DNA of 64,000 nt from Psychrobacter maritimus (GCF_904846345.1 NZ_CAJHAJ010000001.1:310001-374000); one strand, 5' to 3'. Counted from the stretch's first letter, positions 30,683 through 40,868 are shown. Made by a program: numbers and translations. The notes: a model not told the origin generated them from the letters alone.

Positions 30683-30756
30683 GGTAATAATAAAAAACAA
30701 TCTGGTCAAAACCCTGTGCTATATTTTAGACAAATGTTTATTTGGTAATAGCCATA

Positions 30757-31833
30757 ATGTTAAACCACCTGATTTTAAACCGCTTAACTCTATCTGTATT
30801 ACTTACTGTTTCGCTTCCGGTAGCATTAACAAGTTGTCAGTCTAATATTGCAAAAGATAATTCTACACCTACTAACTCAATAGTGACTGGCTCTAGCACT
30901 TCTGCTCCAATACTATCTGAGCAAGTGATAAATGTTGAAAGTGTCAATCACTTTGATTGGAAATTGGTGCGCTGGATAGACAATCAAGGTATTGTTAATG
31001 ATGTCGATACCGTACCGCCGTTAATGCTTGACGTGCGTCCTAGTAATTTAGTGTTTAAATATGACTGCCAGCGCTATCGCTTAAACCATGATGGTTATCA
31101 AGATTACACTTACAGCTCATACGGCGTAACTACCATTACGCAGCCTTCTTGCTTAATAACTAATAAACAAGCAGCTCACAATATCTTTCAGTATTTAGAA
31201 CGATTATTTCCTGAATACGGCAGAGGACGTTTTAACCTTAGAATCACTTCACCATCTACACAAACAAAATCGTTTTCATTTTTGAATAAACTTACTCCAA
31301 AAAAACCAGCGCCTTATGAGCTGGTCTTAAATGTTCAGGACAAGCAGCTTGTATTTGAAGGTACACTTAAGACCCTACAACCAGTAACGGGACTAGCCAT
31401 TACTTATGAGTTTCTAAAAGAATATCAATGGCGATTGGTAAGCGCAGTCGATAGCAATCAAAAAACCATCATTGAGCTTAGTCGTCCAGATTTTCCAGTG
31501 ACTGCCTATTTTGCTTACCCAATGTATAACGATGAGCATCATGTTGGCTTTAGCTCTGATTGTAATGGTGTTGGTGGTTCTTACATTTTAACGCCTGACA
31601 ATAAATTGTTGATTGGTTCAAGCCCCCAAACTATGATGGGGTGTAGTCCTAAACGTGAAGCGGCAGAAGATAAAATCAGCGAACTTGAACAGTTAAGCAA
31701 AAGCCAATTGACCTTACAAAGATTACCAAATACCAATCTCGACTCCTCAAGCTTACCCTATTATTTACTTACTCAAAAACTTGATACGGGCGAAACACTC
31801 ATTTGGAAAAACGAAGTAAAGGAAACACCTTAG
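30757..31833 (+). CDS. Lipoprotein with META-like domain (paralogue 1)
   Basis: 358 residues from the ATG at 30757; the frame also opens at a TTG five codons earlier. The signal peptide ends in a lipobox, VALTSC, so it is an outer- or inner-membrane lipoprotein. The C-terminal third has the META/HslJ pattern: YQWRLVSAVD, SSDCNGVGGSYILTPDN, QTMMGCS, and a closing TGETLIWKNEV. An N-terminal WKLVRWID...LVFKYDCQRY may be a second, diverged copy of the fold. META proteins are heat-inducible or antibiotic-related envelope factors of unclear activity. Its neighbour is a paralogue. Confidence 0.72.
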   Translation: MLNHLILNRLTLSVLLTVSLPVALTSCQSNIAKDNSTPTNSIVTGSSTSAPILSEQVINVESVNHFDWKLVRWIDNQGIVNDVDTVPPLMLDVRPSNLVFKYDCQRYRLNHDGYQDYTYSSYGVTTITQPSCLITNKQAAHNIFQYLERLFPEYGRGRFNLRITSPSTQTKSFSFLNKLTPKKPAPYELVLNVQDKQLVFEGTLKTLQPVTGLAITYEFLKEYQWRLVSAVDSNQKTIIELSRPDFPVTAYFAYPMYNDEHHVGFSSDCNGVGGSYILTPDNKLLIGSSPQTMMGCSPKREAAEDKISELEQLSKSQLTLQRLPNTNLDSSSLPYYLLTQKLDTGETLIWKNEVKETP

Positions 31834-31872
31834 CCCCTATTCATTTTCATATTTTTTAAAAAGGATTTTACA

Positions 31873-32985
31873 ATGCTCCTGCCAAATATAAAGCGCTCAT
31901 TAACTATTATCAGCTTGTCTGTAGCAGTGGGATTAATGGGTTGCCAGTCTGCGCCATTGAATAGTATCCAGCAGACCACTATCGTCAACGCCCCTGTTAT
32001 TAAAGATAAATCTAACTTTACTGACGAGATAGTAATTAAAGAATCACAAGTAATGCAATGGGTAGCTCACTATGACTGGCAATTGGCGCAAGTAATTCAT
32101 CAAAACGGTAACATAGTCGACATCGAAAATTTTGCACCGATTACCTTAGCAATAGAACCCAGTGCAGTCAGATTTTATCAAGGCTGTGAACAGTATATGA
32201 TGGATTTTCAGTCGATGTCCGCGCCGCCTTATCCCTATTATTCTCATCTTGCTAAAGTACCCACAACTTGTCATAACGATACTAACTCTGATAATAAAAC
32301 TGTGATTACAGAGGATAATAGTATTCAATCGTTATTTGTTAAGTACGCACCTGTTAGGCTTAATTTTGAGTTATTGCCAACTTCGCATTTAACATCAGAA
32401 TCAGCGCCAGTCGCCATACAAGCTGCCCCTAAACGTTTGGCACTTAATATCGAAAACGGTAATCGCTTAATTTTTATAGGCTCACCTAAAGCATTAGCAG
32501 CTCCCACTGGATTGCCCATTACTAACGAGTTATTAGAGCAGTATCATTGGACGCTGGTGAGTGCCGTCAGTAATACTTATGAGGCAAAAGGGGAATTAAC
32601 TAGAAAATCTTTGGGCAATTTTTATCACCCCGATCACCCTATTTCAGCGAGCTTTGAGAGTTGGCCTAACAACCAATACGCATCCTTTAGCTCAGGCTGT
32701 AACGGCTCGCGCGCGCCCTATTTTTTACTCAATGATAATACTTTCAAAGTCGGCACCATCATTAGCACTGTAATGGGCTGCGGTGAGACAGGCAATAGAA
32801 TCGAGTCCGCTTTGTTTGATTTGATGCGTGATAGCAGCAGTCAGCTAACGCTAAGTTTGCAACCTTCACAGCCAATATCGCCAACAGCAGACAATCAGAC
32901 CGATATGCCTCGTTATAATTTATTGCAAACGATGGCAACAGGCGAAACCTTAGTATGGCAAAACGAAGTAAAGAAAATACCGTAA
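31873..32985 (+). CDS. Lipoprotein with META-like domain (paralogue 2)
   Basis: 370 residues, with AAGGA nine bases before the ATG and a lipobox GLMGC at the end of the signal peptide. Same architecture as the preceding gene: DWQLAQVIHQNG with YQGCEQY in the N-terminal half, then YHWTLVSAVS, SSGCNGSRAPYFLLNDN, STVMGCGE and a terminal TGETLVWQNEV. The two probably form one transcription unit (39-bp gap) and arose by tandem duplication, followed by strong divergence in the middle regions. Confidence 0.72.
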   Translation: MLLPNIKRSLTIISLSVAVGLMGCQSAPLNSIQQTTIVNAPVIKDKSNFTDEIVIKESQVMQWVAHYDWQLAQVIHQNGNIVDIENFAPITLAIEPSAVRFYQGCEQYMMDFQSMSAPPYPYYSHLAKVPTTCHNDTNSDNKTVITEDNSIQSLFVKYAPVRLNFELLPTSHLTSESAPVAIQAAPKRLALNIENGNRLIFIGSPKALAAPTGLPITNELLEQYHWTLVSAVSNTYEAKGELTRKSLGNFYHPDHPISASFESWPNNQYASFSSGCNGSRAPYFLLNDNTFKVGTIISTVMGCGETGNRIESALFDLMRDSSSQLTLSLQPSQPISPTADNQTDMPRYNLLQTMATGETLVWQNEVKKIP

Positions 32986-33156
32986 ACCATTTGCAAACCC
33001 ATACGATACTTACATTTATTAACCGATTGTTGCGCATTTGATGAATAACTATATCTAACGCTTGGCTATACTGGTTGCGGTATTAGGCAATATTTGAATA
33101 TCTTAACTAAAACTATAGAAACTCATCATAACGATTAAATATAAATGGAGATAATA

Positions 33157-33714
33157 ATGAATAAGACGATGCTTGCAAGTGCCCTATTATGTGGTTCAGC
33201 GTTGGTAATGACGGGTTGCCAAACCGTCGAGGGTCAAATGCAAACCGGTAATCCACTGAGCCAACCTGCGCTAAAATCTACTATCAATGCAGTCGCTGGT
33301 AATAAAAATGAAGTGGGTCAAGTATTCCTACGTCCAGTTGATGGCGGCGTACAAGTCTACGGTAAGCTCATGAATCTGCAACCAGGTAAAACGGTATCAC
33401 TACACATCCATGAAACGGGTAGCTGTGCTGATATGGGTAAAGCGGCAGGTGGTCACTTTAATCCAGATAACAAACCGCACTCTAACCCTGATGATATGAA
33501 TGGTCATGCGGGCGACTTGCCGAACTTAACCGCCAATGCCGATGGTGTTGCTACTATCAACTTTGTAAATAAGAAAATCTCCGCTGCTGATGCCGGTAAA
33601 TATAGTGTTAACCGTTTAGCCTTTATCGTGCACAGCGGTGTTGACGACTATACTAGCCAGCCAGCTGGTAATGCAGGCGATCGCGTTGCTTGCGGTATCA
33701 TCGAAAAGAACTAA
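33157..33714 (+). CDS. sodC: Cu/Zn superoxide dismutase SodC, lipoprotein form
   Basis: Dismutates superoxide in the periplasm. 185 residues from the ATG at 33157, which has GGAG six bases upstream; an ATG four codons earlier overlaps that site. The signal peptide ends LVMTGC, a lipobox, so the enzyme should be membrane-anchored. Metal ligands are all present: HIH, the bridging His in GGHFNPDNKPH, HAGD (His and Asp) and the last Cu ligand in FIVHSGVDDY. The disulfide Cys are in GSC and VACG. A palindromic terminator separates it from convergent topA. Confidence 0.95.
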   Translation: MNKTMLASALLCGSALVMTGCQTVEGQMQTGNPLSQPALKSTINAVAGNKNEVGQVFLRPVDGGVQVYGKLMNLQPGKTVSLHIHETGSCADMGKAAGGHFNPDNKPHSNPDDMNGHAGDLPNLTANADGVATINFVNKKISAADAGKYSVNRLAFIVHSGVDDYTSQPAGNAGDRVACGIIEKN

Positions 33715-33775
33715 TCGTATTTAGCCAATAACTTTTAAAGCTCAATACTGTTAGTATCATTAAAATTGATAGCAT

Positions 33776-33810
33776 AAAAAAACCTCTTAGATTATCTAAG
33801 AGGTTTTTTT
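33776..33810. terminator. Bidirectional terminator between sodC and topA
   Basis: A nearly perfect palindrome, AAAAAAACCTCTTAGAT then ATCTAAGAGGTTTTTTT, between converging genes. Confidence 0.92.
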
Positions 33811-33844
33811 ATTTGAAGTGAGTTATGGTAAAAGTAAAACAGGT

Positions 33845-36523
33845 TTACTCTTCTACCCATTCACCATTACGCCAATACACACCCCAACGCGTGGCTTTGC
33901 CGTTTTTCTCAGAGCCGATATACTGCTCTTTTTTCTTACGCGACCAGCGCAAAATGGTTGGATTGCCATCAGGGTCTTCGTCTGGACCTGCAAACAGATA
34001 CTGGAATTTATCTTCCATCTTATCTTTGATTTCGCGTAACTCAGCAAGCTTTGGCGGACGTGTTTCGCGTACTTTCGGGAACTTAGATGCTGCTAAGAAC
34101 ATCCCAGCCGCGCCTTCACGTAAGATAAAGTAATCATCGTGCTTGGTTGATTTTAGCTCTGGCAAATGGATAGGATCCATACGCGGCGGCGCAGCTTCGC
34201 CAGTTTTGAGTACTTTACGGGTATTGTCACATTTCTGACAAGCAAAGTATGGACCAAAACGTCCGGTTTTTAGCTCCATCTGCCCATCACATTTATTACA
34301 GTCGATGGTTGGGGCGTCTGAACCCGGTACTTCAAACTTACCTTCTTCTAAGATATAACCGTCGCAATCAGGGTTATTACCACAGATATGCAGCTTAAGA
34401 CCACCGTCGACGATATAGCCATTCATGGCCGTACCGCATTTCGGGCAGCGCTTTTTCTCCATCAAATCTTTAACTTCAGCCGCTTCGTCATCGCTGTCGC
34501 TATCATCAAGATTGGCAAACGCTTCGACTGGCATTAAGTTCTTAGTGCCTTTACAGCGCTCTTTTGGTGGTAAATTATAGCCAGTACAACCTAAGAATAC
34601 ACCCGTTGAGCCGGTACGCAGCTGCATCGGACGATCGCAAATATCGCAATGTACATCTGGCACATCGGTTGGATCATTCGGACGCATGCCGTCTTTTTCT
34701 TTGGCACGATCTAGGGTCTTTTTAAAGTCGCCATAGAAATTATCGAGGACATCTTTCCAGTCGGTATCGCCTTCAGCGACATGGTCAAGCTTGTCTTCTA
34801 GCGCAGCAGTAAAGGTATAATCCATCAAGTCTGGGAAACTTGCCGTCAATCTGTCAGTGACGATATCACCCATTTTTTCAGCAAATAAACGCTTATTTTC
34901 AAGCTTCACATAACCGCGATCTTGAATGGTCGAGATGATAGAAGCATAAGTCGATGGACGACCGATACCTTTTTTCTCAAGCTCTTTGACCAAGCTTGCT
35001 TCGGTATAGCGCGGTGGCGGCTTGGTAAAGTGTTGACTAGGATCAAGCTTATCGAGCGTTAACTTATCGCCTTTTTTGACATCTGGAAGCAAAGTATCGT
35101 CAGTCTTCGCTGGTGGCATGACTTTAGTAAAGCCATCAAACACTAAGGTACGACCGCGGGCTTTTAGCTCAACATCATTGGCAGCGACGAATAGATTCAC
35201 TGATAAGTATTTTGCTGGCAGCATCTGACAAGCCACAAACTGACGCCAAATCAGCTCATATAGACGTATCGCATCACGCTCAACCCCTTTTAGCTGGGTT
35301 GATTTCATATTGACGTTAGACGGACGAATGGCTTCATGCGCCTCTTGTGCGCCTTGTTTATTGCCATAGAAGTTCGGCTTTTCTGGCACATACTTTGCGC
35401 CATAGCTGTCTTCGATATATCCACGAACAGCAGCCAATGCATCACCCGACAAGAATGTCGAGTCGGTACGCATATAAGTAATATGACCGGCTTCGTATAA
35501 ACGCTGCGCCAAAATCATGGTTTTCTTAACTGAAAAACCTAAGCGCGTGCTTGCTGCTTGCTGCAATGTTGAGGTAATAAACGGCGCACTGGGACGCGAT
35601 TGCGTTGGCTTCTCTTCGCGCTCTTTAACGATAAAGTCGCTTGAATTAAGCACTGCTAATACTTTATCGGTCTGTTCTTTATTGACAAGCTTTAGCGTTT
35701 TGCCACCTTGCTTGGTTGCCTCTAAACGAATCGCAATTTGCTCAGCGTCTGTGGCTTTGCTGGCTTTACTATCAGCAATATGGGTATCAGCATGAATCTG
35801 CCAGTATTCTTCTGGGATAAAGGCGCGAATCTCATGCTCACGCTCAACCACCAAACGCATGGCAACGGACTGGACACGACCTGCTGACAGACCGCGAGCA
35901 ACCTTTTGCCACAGCAGCGGCGATACCATAAAGCCAACCACGCGGTCTAAAAAGCGCCGCGCTTGTTGGGCGTTAACACGGTCAATATCAAGTTTTGATG
36001 GTTGCTTAAAGGCATTTTGAATGGCGGATTTGGTAATCTCGTTAAAGACCACGCGCTCATACTTACTGTCTGCGCCGCCGATGACTTCTTTTAGATGCCA
36101 AGCAATCGCTTCCCCTTCTCTATCCATATCCGTTGCGAGATAGATTTTATCAGCGTCTTTAGCTAAGGCTTTAAGCTCTTTGATGACCTTGGTCTTGTTG
36201 GGCAATACTTCATAGACTGCCGCCCAGTTATGTTCTGGGTCAACGCCCATGCGCCGTACCAATGCTTGTTGGGTTTTTTCTTCTTTGCTCAGGCTGTCAT
36301 CTTTTTTGCTCGCCGCTGGCTTCTTCGCGCTTTTGCTCGCGCCCACTGGCAAATCACGCACATGACCGATACTTGAGCGTACGATAAAGTCGTCGCCCAA
36401 GTATTTGTTAATGGTTTTTGCCTTGGCGGGTGATTCTACGATCACCAAAGACTTGCCCTTTGGACTGTCTTTAGTTTTGTCAGCAGCCGCAGCTGGACTT
36501 TTTTTGGTTGCGGGTTTTGCCAT
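33845..36523 (-). CDS. topA: DNA topoisomerase I
   Basis: Relaxes negatively supercoiled DNA (type IA). From MAKPATKK (ATG at 36523, with a weak GGTG upstream; an in-frame ATG five codons earlier also lacks a ribosome site) it has 892 residues. A Lys/Ala-rich tail (~28 residues) leads into the Toprim domain, [18 protein letters not shown], with the acidic [12 protein letters not shown]. The active-site Tyr350 is in [10 protein letters not shown]. Three C-terminal four-cysteine zinc modules follow ([24 protein letters not shown]). A Lys/Ser-rich stretch [16 protein letters not shown] interrupts the Toprim domain near residue 60. It is transcribed towards sodC. Confidence 0.97.
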   Translation of the reverse strand: MAKPATKKSPAAAADKTKDSPKGKSLVIVESPAKAKTINKYLGDDFIVRSSIGHVRDLPVGASKSAKKPAASKKDDSLSKEEKTQQALVRRMGVDPEHNWAAVYEVLPNKTKVIKELKALAKDADKIYLATDMDREGEAIAWHLKEVIGGADSKYERVVFNEITKSAIQNAFKQPSKLDIDRVNAQQARRFLDRVVGFMVSPLLWQKVARGLSAGRVQSVAMRLVVEREHEIRAFIPEEYWQIHADTHIADSKASKATDAEQIAIRLEATKQGGKTLKLVNKEQTDKVLAVLNSSDFIVKEREEKPTQSRPSAPFITSTLQQAASTRLGFSVKKTMILAQRLYEAGHITYMRTDSTFLSGDALAAVRGYIEDSYGAKYVPEKPNFYGNKQGAQEAHEAIRPSNVNMKSTQLKGVERDAIRLYELIWRQFVACQMLPAKYLSVNLFVAANDVELKARGRTLVFDGFTKVMPPAKTDDTLLPDVKKGDKLTLDKLDPSQHFTKPPPRYTEASLVKELEKKGIGRPSTYASIISTIQDRGYVKLENKRLFAEKMGDIVTDRLTASFPDLMDYTFTAALEDKLDHVAEGDTDWKDVLDNFYGDFKKTLDRAKEKDGMRPNDPTDVPDVHCDICDRPMQLRTGSTGVFLGCTGYNLPPKERCKGTKNLMPVEAFANLDDSDSDDEAAEVKDLMEKKRCPKCGTAMNGYIVDGGLKLHICGNNPDCDGYILEEGKFEVPGSDAPTIDCNKCDGQMELKTGRFGPYFACQKCDNTRKVLKTGEAAPPRMDPIHLPELKSTKHDDYFILREGAAGMFLAASKFPKVRETRPPKLAELREIKDKMEDKFQYLFAGPDEDPDGNPTILRWSRKKKEQYIGSEKNGKATRWGVYWRNGEWVEE

Positions 36524-36805
36524 AAGTGACGACACCATAATAAGTAGATTAAAATAAGGATAAATTCAGCAGCATGGCAATTTATAATAGTTAGTTATAA
36601 TGGCTCAGCGAATTATTGTAGTAAGGGCTGCTGATAAAAACGGTTATAAAACAAACAATAACCATAACGCATACATACAGTTATAAAGACGTTACACTGC
36701 TAAGCATTAAGCTGTCAACTTAAAATGACTGAGAGTTTGCCAAAAGGACTTGCATATTGCCTCTTAATGGAGACGAAAAACTAATTTGCTAGCTTGCAAC
36801 GACTT

Positions 36806-37378
36806 TTATAGCTGCTTTTGCATCTGTAATGCCCATCTCTCAAGGTTTTCTTTCAGTATTAATAAGTCGGTTTCAATGGCTTTTTGCTGATAAGCAGGGT
36901 TGGTTATGGGGCGCACATAGGCAATATCTTCCCAATAAATAATAATGCTATTCGACTTAACCAATAATGCTTTTACAAATGGCTCAATACCAACGGGCAG
37001 CGCTAAAGGCTCTTTATCCAAGCTAAAATTGGCCTGTATTGCTAAGCCATTGTTTAAGCTGTTGTTGTCGCTACTGGCATTGATATTGTTACTGCTGGCA
37101 TTGCTAGCCGGACGCCATTGTCCATCTATCACCTGATAGCGCGTCAACGGCAGCTTGACATTATCCAGCACCAAACCATATTGTCCAATCATGCCGCGAC
37201 CATACTCATTGTCTTTGCCCTTTACCCAATCTGGGCAAGTAACTAACTTGGGATTGAGTTGTAAGCGACGCGCCGTCATACGCAGCTTATCCAAACGCTG
37301 GTCGATTCCGCTAGGTTTGAGCGCCATCATACTCCCTAATACGAATAGTACAATGGCGATCGCAATCCACATTCCCAT
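36806..37378 (-). CDS. Conserved membrane-anchored hypothetical protein
   Basis: 190 residues. One hydrophobic helix at the extreme N-terminus (WIAIAIVLFVLGSMMAL) acts as a membrane anchor; the rest is hydrophilic. It contains a basic segment RLDKLRMTARRLQLNPKL, a motif VTCPDWVKGKD, an Asn/Ser-rich insertion near residues 92-110, and a probable helical C-terminus. No known family was recognised. It lies about 280 bp upstream of topA on the same strand. Confidence 0.65.
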   Translation of the reverse strand: MGMWIAIAIVLFVLGSMMALKPSGIDQRLDKLRMTARRLQLNPKLVTCPDWVKGKDNEYGRGMIGQYGLVLDNVKLPLTRYQVIDGQWRPASNASSNNINASSDNNSLNNGLAIQANFSLDKEPLALPVGIEPFVKALLVKSNSIIIYWEDIAYVRPITNPAYQQKAIETDLLILKENLERWALQMQKQL

Positions 37379-37719
37379 AACAGTCAGACCTTTTAGCTTA
37401 AATGAAGTAATGCTATAAATTAAAATAGGGCTAATAACCTATAAGCGTGGTTATTGATATAAAAAGCTTAAATACAAACGGCTGCTAGCTAGGTGCTTAT
37501 AATGAGCGCAAACCTTTAAAAATCAAGCGCCCTTAAATGCTATCGTTGATAACTAGCGAAATGCTGAGTAAACCTGGCACTTAGCAATGCCTTATTATTT
37601 ATAGTGGTATATCAAATACTTAGTACAGAAAGCCACTGATTCGATAACAAGATGCAAAAAGTTGGTCGCCTAAAAAAGTGCTATGATAAACCATAATTTT
37701 AAACACGCGCAGGTTTATT
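37379..37719. other. Divergent spacer between two envelope-protein genes
   Basis: 341 bp, AT-rich. It must contain the promoters of both neighbours. No operator, repeat or gene was recognised. Confidence 0.45.
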
Positions 37720-38259
37720 ATGAATTATCATCTTAAGCGAAACTCATCGACCGCCTCACAAGTAAGTAAATGCGTCGGTAAAATCATGCGTAAACCTCGT
37801 CTTGCTATCTCGCTAATGGGCGCGGCTTTGTTTACATTATCCGGCTGTGCGACGACCCAAAACTTAACGCCCGAACAATGCCAAAGTAGCAATTGGCAAG
37901 AAGTCGGCTATGCGGATGGTATCCGTGGGCGCTCAGGGGCCTACTTTGGGCACTATACCAATCAATGCGCAAGTGTCGTTGGCGCAACGCCAAACCGCGT
38001 ATTGTGGGAACAAGGTCGCCAGCAAGGGCTGAAAAATTACTGTACTGAGCTCAATGCTTATAAGCTTGGCCGCGAAGGCTATGATTGGCAGCCTGTCTGT
38101 CCGCTCGAAGGTATCGAAAAGCTCGAGGAAGCGTACTCCCAAGGGCGTTACTATTATATCCGCCAGCGTGACCTTGATTATCTGCGCTCGCCCTATCCGT
38201 TTGGTTATGGCTCTGGACGCTTAGGTTATGGTTATCGCCCATTTGGCTATGGCTGGTAA
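37720..38259 (+). CDS. DUF2799-type lipoprotein
   Basis: 179 residues from the ATG at 37720 (GCAGG nine bases upstream) or 157 from the ATG at 37786, which would give a more normal signal peptide (MRKPRLAISLMGAALFTLSG) ending in the lipobox LSGC. The mature part has the DUF2799 pattern: CQSSNWQEVGYADG, then GRSGAYFGHYTNQC, LWEQGRQQGLKNYC, and KLGREGYDWQPVC. The C-terminus ends with a Gly/Tyr-rich tail (PFGYGSGRLGYGYRPFGYGW). Function unknown; probably an envelope lipoprotein. Confidence 0.75.
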   Translation: MNYHLKRNSSTASQVSKCVGKIMRKPRLAISLMGAALFTLSGCATTQNLTPEQCQSSNWQEVGYADGIRGRSGAYFGHYTNQCASVVGATPNRVLWEQGRQQGLKNYCTELNAYKLGREGYDWQPVCPLEGIEKLEEAYSQGRYYYIRQRDLDYLRSPYPFGYGSGRLGYGYRPFGYGW

Positions 38260-38436
38260 TCGCTATATAAAGCATTCAACTTATAAGCTATTCGCTTAGC
38301 TCAAAGGCAGCTGAAAAAAAGATAACCTCGCAAGGTTGCCCAAGCGAGGCCGGAGAAAAGAGTTATTATTTTAATTATTCTTGTTATTGTCTTGGTTATT
38401 TTTTTATTGCTAAGCCTGCTGGTTTATCTTGGCAGT

Positions 38437-38481
38437 CTGTTTTTCTAGAGACTGTTTTTCTAAAGGCTGTTTTTCATAGCA
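38437..38481. repeat. 15-bp tandem repeat after exbD
   Basis: Three head-to-tail 15-bp units beginning CTGTTTTTC at 38437, 38452 and 38467. The last six bases of each unit vary. Confidence 0.7.
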
Positions 38482-38512
38482 CATGTACTTTTGAGCATTA
38501 CTCGTTTAAACC

Positions 38513-38914
38513 TTACTCGTTAACAAATGCAATCTTACTTAGCCCCGCTTGACTGGCAGCCGCCAATACTTGCGCCACGGTATCATACTTACCTTCTTTA
38601 TCGGCACGCAGCTGGATAGACGGATCCTTACCGCTCGCCGACTGCGCTTGCAGACGCGCTGCTAACGCTTCCATACTGATAGGCTCATCATCCCAAAATA
38701 AACCCGCATCTTTATCAATGCTAATTTGAATGGCTTCTGGCGGCGCTTGGTTTAGCTCAGCACTGGTCTTTGGTAAATCTAAGGGTACGGTTGGGTTTAG
38801 CACCGTCGCCGTCAATAAAAAGATAATCATCAATACCAGCATGATATCAATAAGCGGAATAAGGTTCATCTCATTCATGCTTTGAACGTCATCATCACCC
38901 AATTGAAATGCCAT
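38513..38914 (-). CDS. exbD: Biopolymer transport protein ExbD
   Basis: Proton-motive-force component of the TonB energising complex in the inner membrane. 133 residues from MAFQLGDDD (GAG nine bases upstream; the frame opens four codons earlier). One N-terminal membrane helix contains the essential Asp: NLIPLIDIMLVLMIIFLLTA. The periplasmic domain follows, ending AGLSKIAFVNE. It is third in the order tonB, exbB, exbD on the minus strand, 119 bp after exbB. A set of 15-bp repeats lies just downstream. Confidence 0.95.
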   Translation of the reverse strand: MAFQLGDDDVQSMNEMNLIPLIDIMLVLMIIFLLTATVLNPTVPLDLPKTSAELNQAPPEAIQISIDKDAGLFWDDEPISMEALAARLQAQSASGKDPSIQLRADKEGKYDTVAQVLAAASQAGLSKIAFVNE

Positions 38915-39033
38915 AATTATTCTCAATATTGTTAATTAGCGTCTTTGCCGCTTGTGCTTCCAACTGATTTTCGCGTTGCTTTTTTTAAACTGCTTTTTAA
39001 ACTGCTTTAGCTTAGCGCTTTATTGTTAAACAA

Positions 39034-39741
39034 TCATGACAACTGCGCTGGCGCTGACTTGCGATAAGGTTTGGATGACTGAACGGCTTTTTGCTCAGAA
39101 TTCATACTTTTGGTTGATTGTGCTTGATTGGCGCTAGACAAATTGTCTGCTGTTGATTGCTGAACTGATGGTTGCTGAGAAGCCGCAATGTCGGCAGATT
39201 GCGCCAATAAATCATGCGCTCTATCATTGGCATGGTACATCACGCGGCGATTGATACGCACTGAAAGGTTATAAAACACCACCGCTGGAATGGCAACAGC
39301 GATACCCAAACCCGTCATAATAAGAGCTTCACCAACTGGGCCTGCTACTTGCCCTAGTCCCGCTTGCCCACTGACACCAATATTATGTAGCGCATGAAAA
39401 ATACCCCACACCGTGCCAAACAATCCGATAAATGGCGCAATTGCTGCCGTCGTACCAAGGATAGGCAGTCCGCGCTCACTGGCAAAACGGTAGCGACCGA
39501 TATGCTTAAGTAAGGTCTGCTCAATCACCAAACGCCGTGTCGCACCATCCGTATCAACCAAACGTGCCTGCTTGCTATGAATCTGCGCACTCAAATCATC
39601 GGCGACACTAGCGGCCAGTTTGCGACTTTGCAGTATGCGAATGATACCGGTCACCCAAGAGACGATAGATAAGGCAAGGAGCAAGAAAAATAAGGTTCTG
39701 GTCACCATATCGCTATATTGCCAGTAGGTTGTAAAGTCCAT
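39034..39741 (-). CDS. exbB: Biopolymer transport protein ExbB
   Basis: Inner-membrane partner of ExbD and TonB (MotA/TolQ/ExbB family). 235 residues from MDFTTYW, chosen because AAGGAG lies seven bases upstream; a start nine codons earlier lacks this. Three membrane helices are visible: residues ~12-35, then around GTTAAIAPFIGLFGTVWGIF, and EALIMTGLGIAVAIPAVVFY. GLFGTVWGI and the conserved TGLG..AIPA are family hallmarks. A Gln/Ser-rich cytoplasmic tail of ~50 residues (SIADIAASQQPSVQQ-like) extends beyond the usual end. Confidence 0.95.
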   Translation of the reverse strand: MDFTTYWQYSDMVTRTLFFLLLALSIVSWVTGIIRILQSRKLAASVADDLSAQIHSKQARLVDTDGATRRLVIEQTLLKHIGRYRFASERGLPILGTTAAIAPFIGLFGTVWGIFHALHNIGVSGQAGLGQVAGPVGEALIMTGLGIAVAIPAVVFYNLSVRINRRVMYHANDRAHDLLAQSADIAASQQPSVQQSTADNLSSANQAQSTKSMNSEQKAVQSSKPYRKSAPAQLS

Positions 39742-39852
39742 ATCAGACTCCTTAAAGTGGGATGTCATTACTTGTTATTTTATAATTATAGATAACAGTT
39801 GGCGGCAATAATGTGTGCCATTTAGATATCTTGATAACTGGTTTTTATATCT

Positions 39853-40833
39853 CTATGGAACTGTATAAGCGATAGGCAAGGTCACATTACCAACCACTGG
39901 CACACCGTTTTTGCTAAAGGGTTTAAATTTACCAGAGCGTACCTGACGCTGCGCCTCTTTATCGACCAGTGAGTTGCCTGATGATTGGGCAATTCTCACG
40001 CTATCGATACCGCCTTGTTTATTGACCCTTAGCACTAATACCACGTTGAGCGTATCGCCTGAACGGGCTCGCTTGGCGGCACGCTCAGTAAAGCTAAAGT
40101 TTGGCGCTGATGCCCAATTGGCATTGCTGGCGGTAAAATTGACAGGCTCATTACTCGCCGCCGCAGCTTTGGCGTCAGCATCTGCTTTTGCTCGAGCAGC
40201 CGCCTCTGTTGCTTCCCTTTCAGCCTTTGCCTGTGCTGCTTTTTGAGCGGCCTCTTTTGCAGTCTTTGCATCTGCAGCAGCTTGTGCCTCGCGGGCAGCT
40301 TTGGCGTCTGCAACTGCCCTAGCGTGGGCGTCTTGAGCGGCTTTTTCCGCTTGTGCCGCTATTATCTTACGTTGCTCATCGGCCATCGATGTATCTATTT
40401 TAGGAGATTCTTTCTTAATAACGTCAGGCTTTTTGTTTTCTACTTTAGCAACAGGTTCGACATCAGCCGTTTTGTTCTTTATCTCTGTTGGCTTTGCTGT
40501 TGGCTTTACTGTTACTACTTTAGCCTTCGGTTCTGCTATTGGTTTTTGTTGCGGCTGCGATTTAGGCGGTTCTATTCGCTCAGACTCTACTTTTGGCTGA
40601 GGCTTTTGCTGAGCGGTTAGTTGCTCCGCTTCTACCTCAGGCTCGGTATTTGGAGCAGGCAATGAGATTAACTCTATCTCGATAGGCAGCGTTTCTTTGA
40701 TAGGCTCAATTTTAGGCTCAGACGGTTTTATCGTCACCAAAGCCACTGCCGTGAGCACATGTAATCCCACCACAACGATAATAGCGATAAGTATTGCTTT
40801 CAGTGGTGGCGCGTCTAAATCCGTTGAACTCAT
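39853..40833 (-). CDS. tonB: TonB with long Pro/Lys and Ala-rich TolA-like spacer
   Basis: Transmits proton-motive energy to outer-membrane receptors. 326 residues. One N-terminal anchor (ILIAIIVVVGLHVLTAVALV) is followed by a periplasmic spacer: first Pro/Glu/Lys-rich (~45-150), then an Ala/Lys/Glu-rich, probably helical stretch (~150-235, AEKAAQDAHARAVADAKAAR style) that resembles TolA domain II. The C-terminal TonB fold is clear: LNVVLVLRVNKQGGIDSVRI, SSGNSLVDKEAQRQV, VVGNVTLPIAYTVP. TolA itself is usually encoded next to tolQR and pal; here exbB and exbD follow and a Fur box precedes, so TonB is favoured. Confidence 0.9.
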   Translation of the reverse strand: MSSTDLDAPPLKAILIAIIVVVGLHVLTAVALVTIKPSEPKIEPIKETLPIEIELISLPAPNTEPEVEAEQLTAQQKPQPKVESERIEPPKSQPQQKPIAEPKAKVVTVKPTAKPTEIKNKTADVEPVAKVENKKPDVIKKESPKIDTSMADEQRKIIAAQAEKAAQDAHARAVADAKAAREAQAAADAKTAKEAAQKAAQAKAEREATEAAARAKADADAKAAAASNEPVNFTASNANWASAPNFSFTERAAKRARSGDTLNVVLVLRVNKQGGIDSVRIAQSSGNSLVDKEAQRQVRSGKFKPFSKNGVPVVGNVTLPIAYTVP

Positions 40834-40868
40834 AACACCCTAACATTTAACCGTCATAGAATGGTGTC

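Noticed and set aside
38330..38352. CCTCGC/GCGAGG stem-loop after the DUF2799 gene
   Set aside because: No T tract follows, so termination is not supported; it may be chance.
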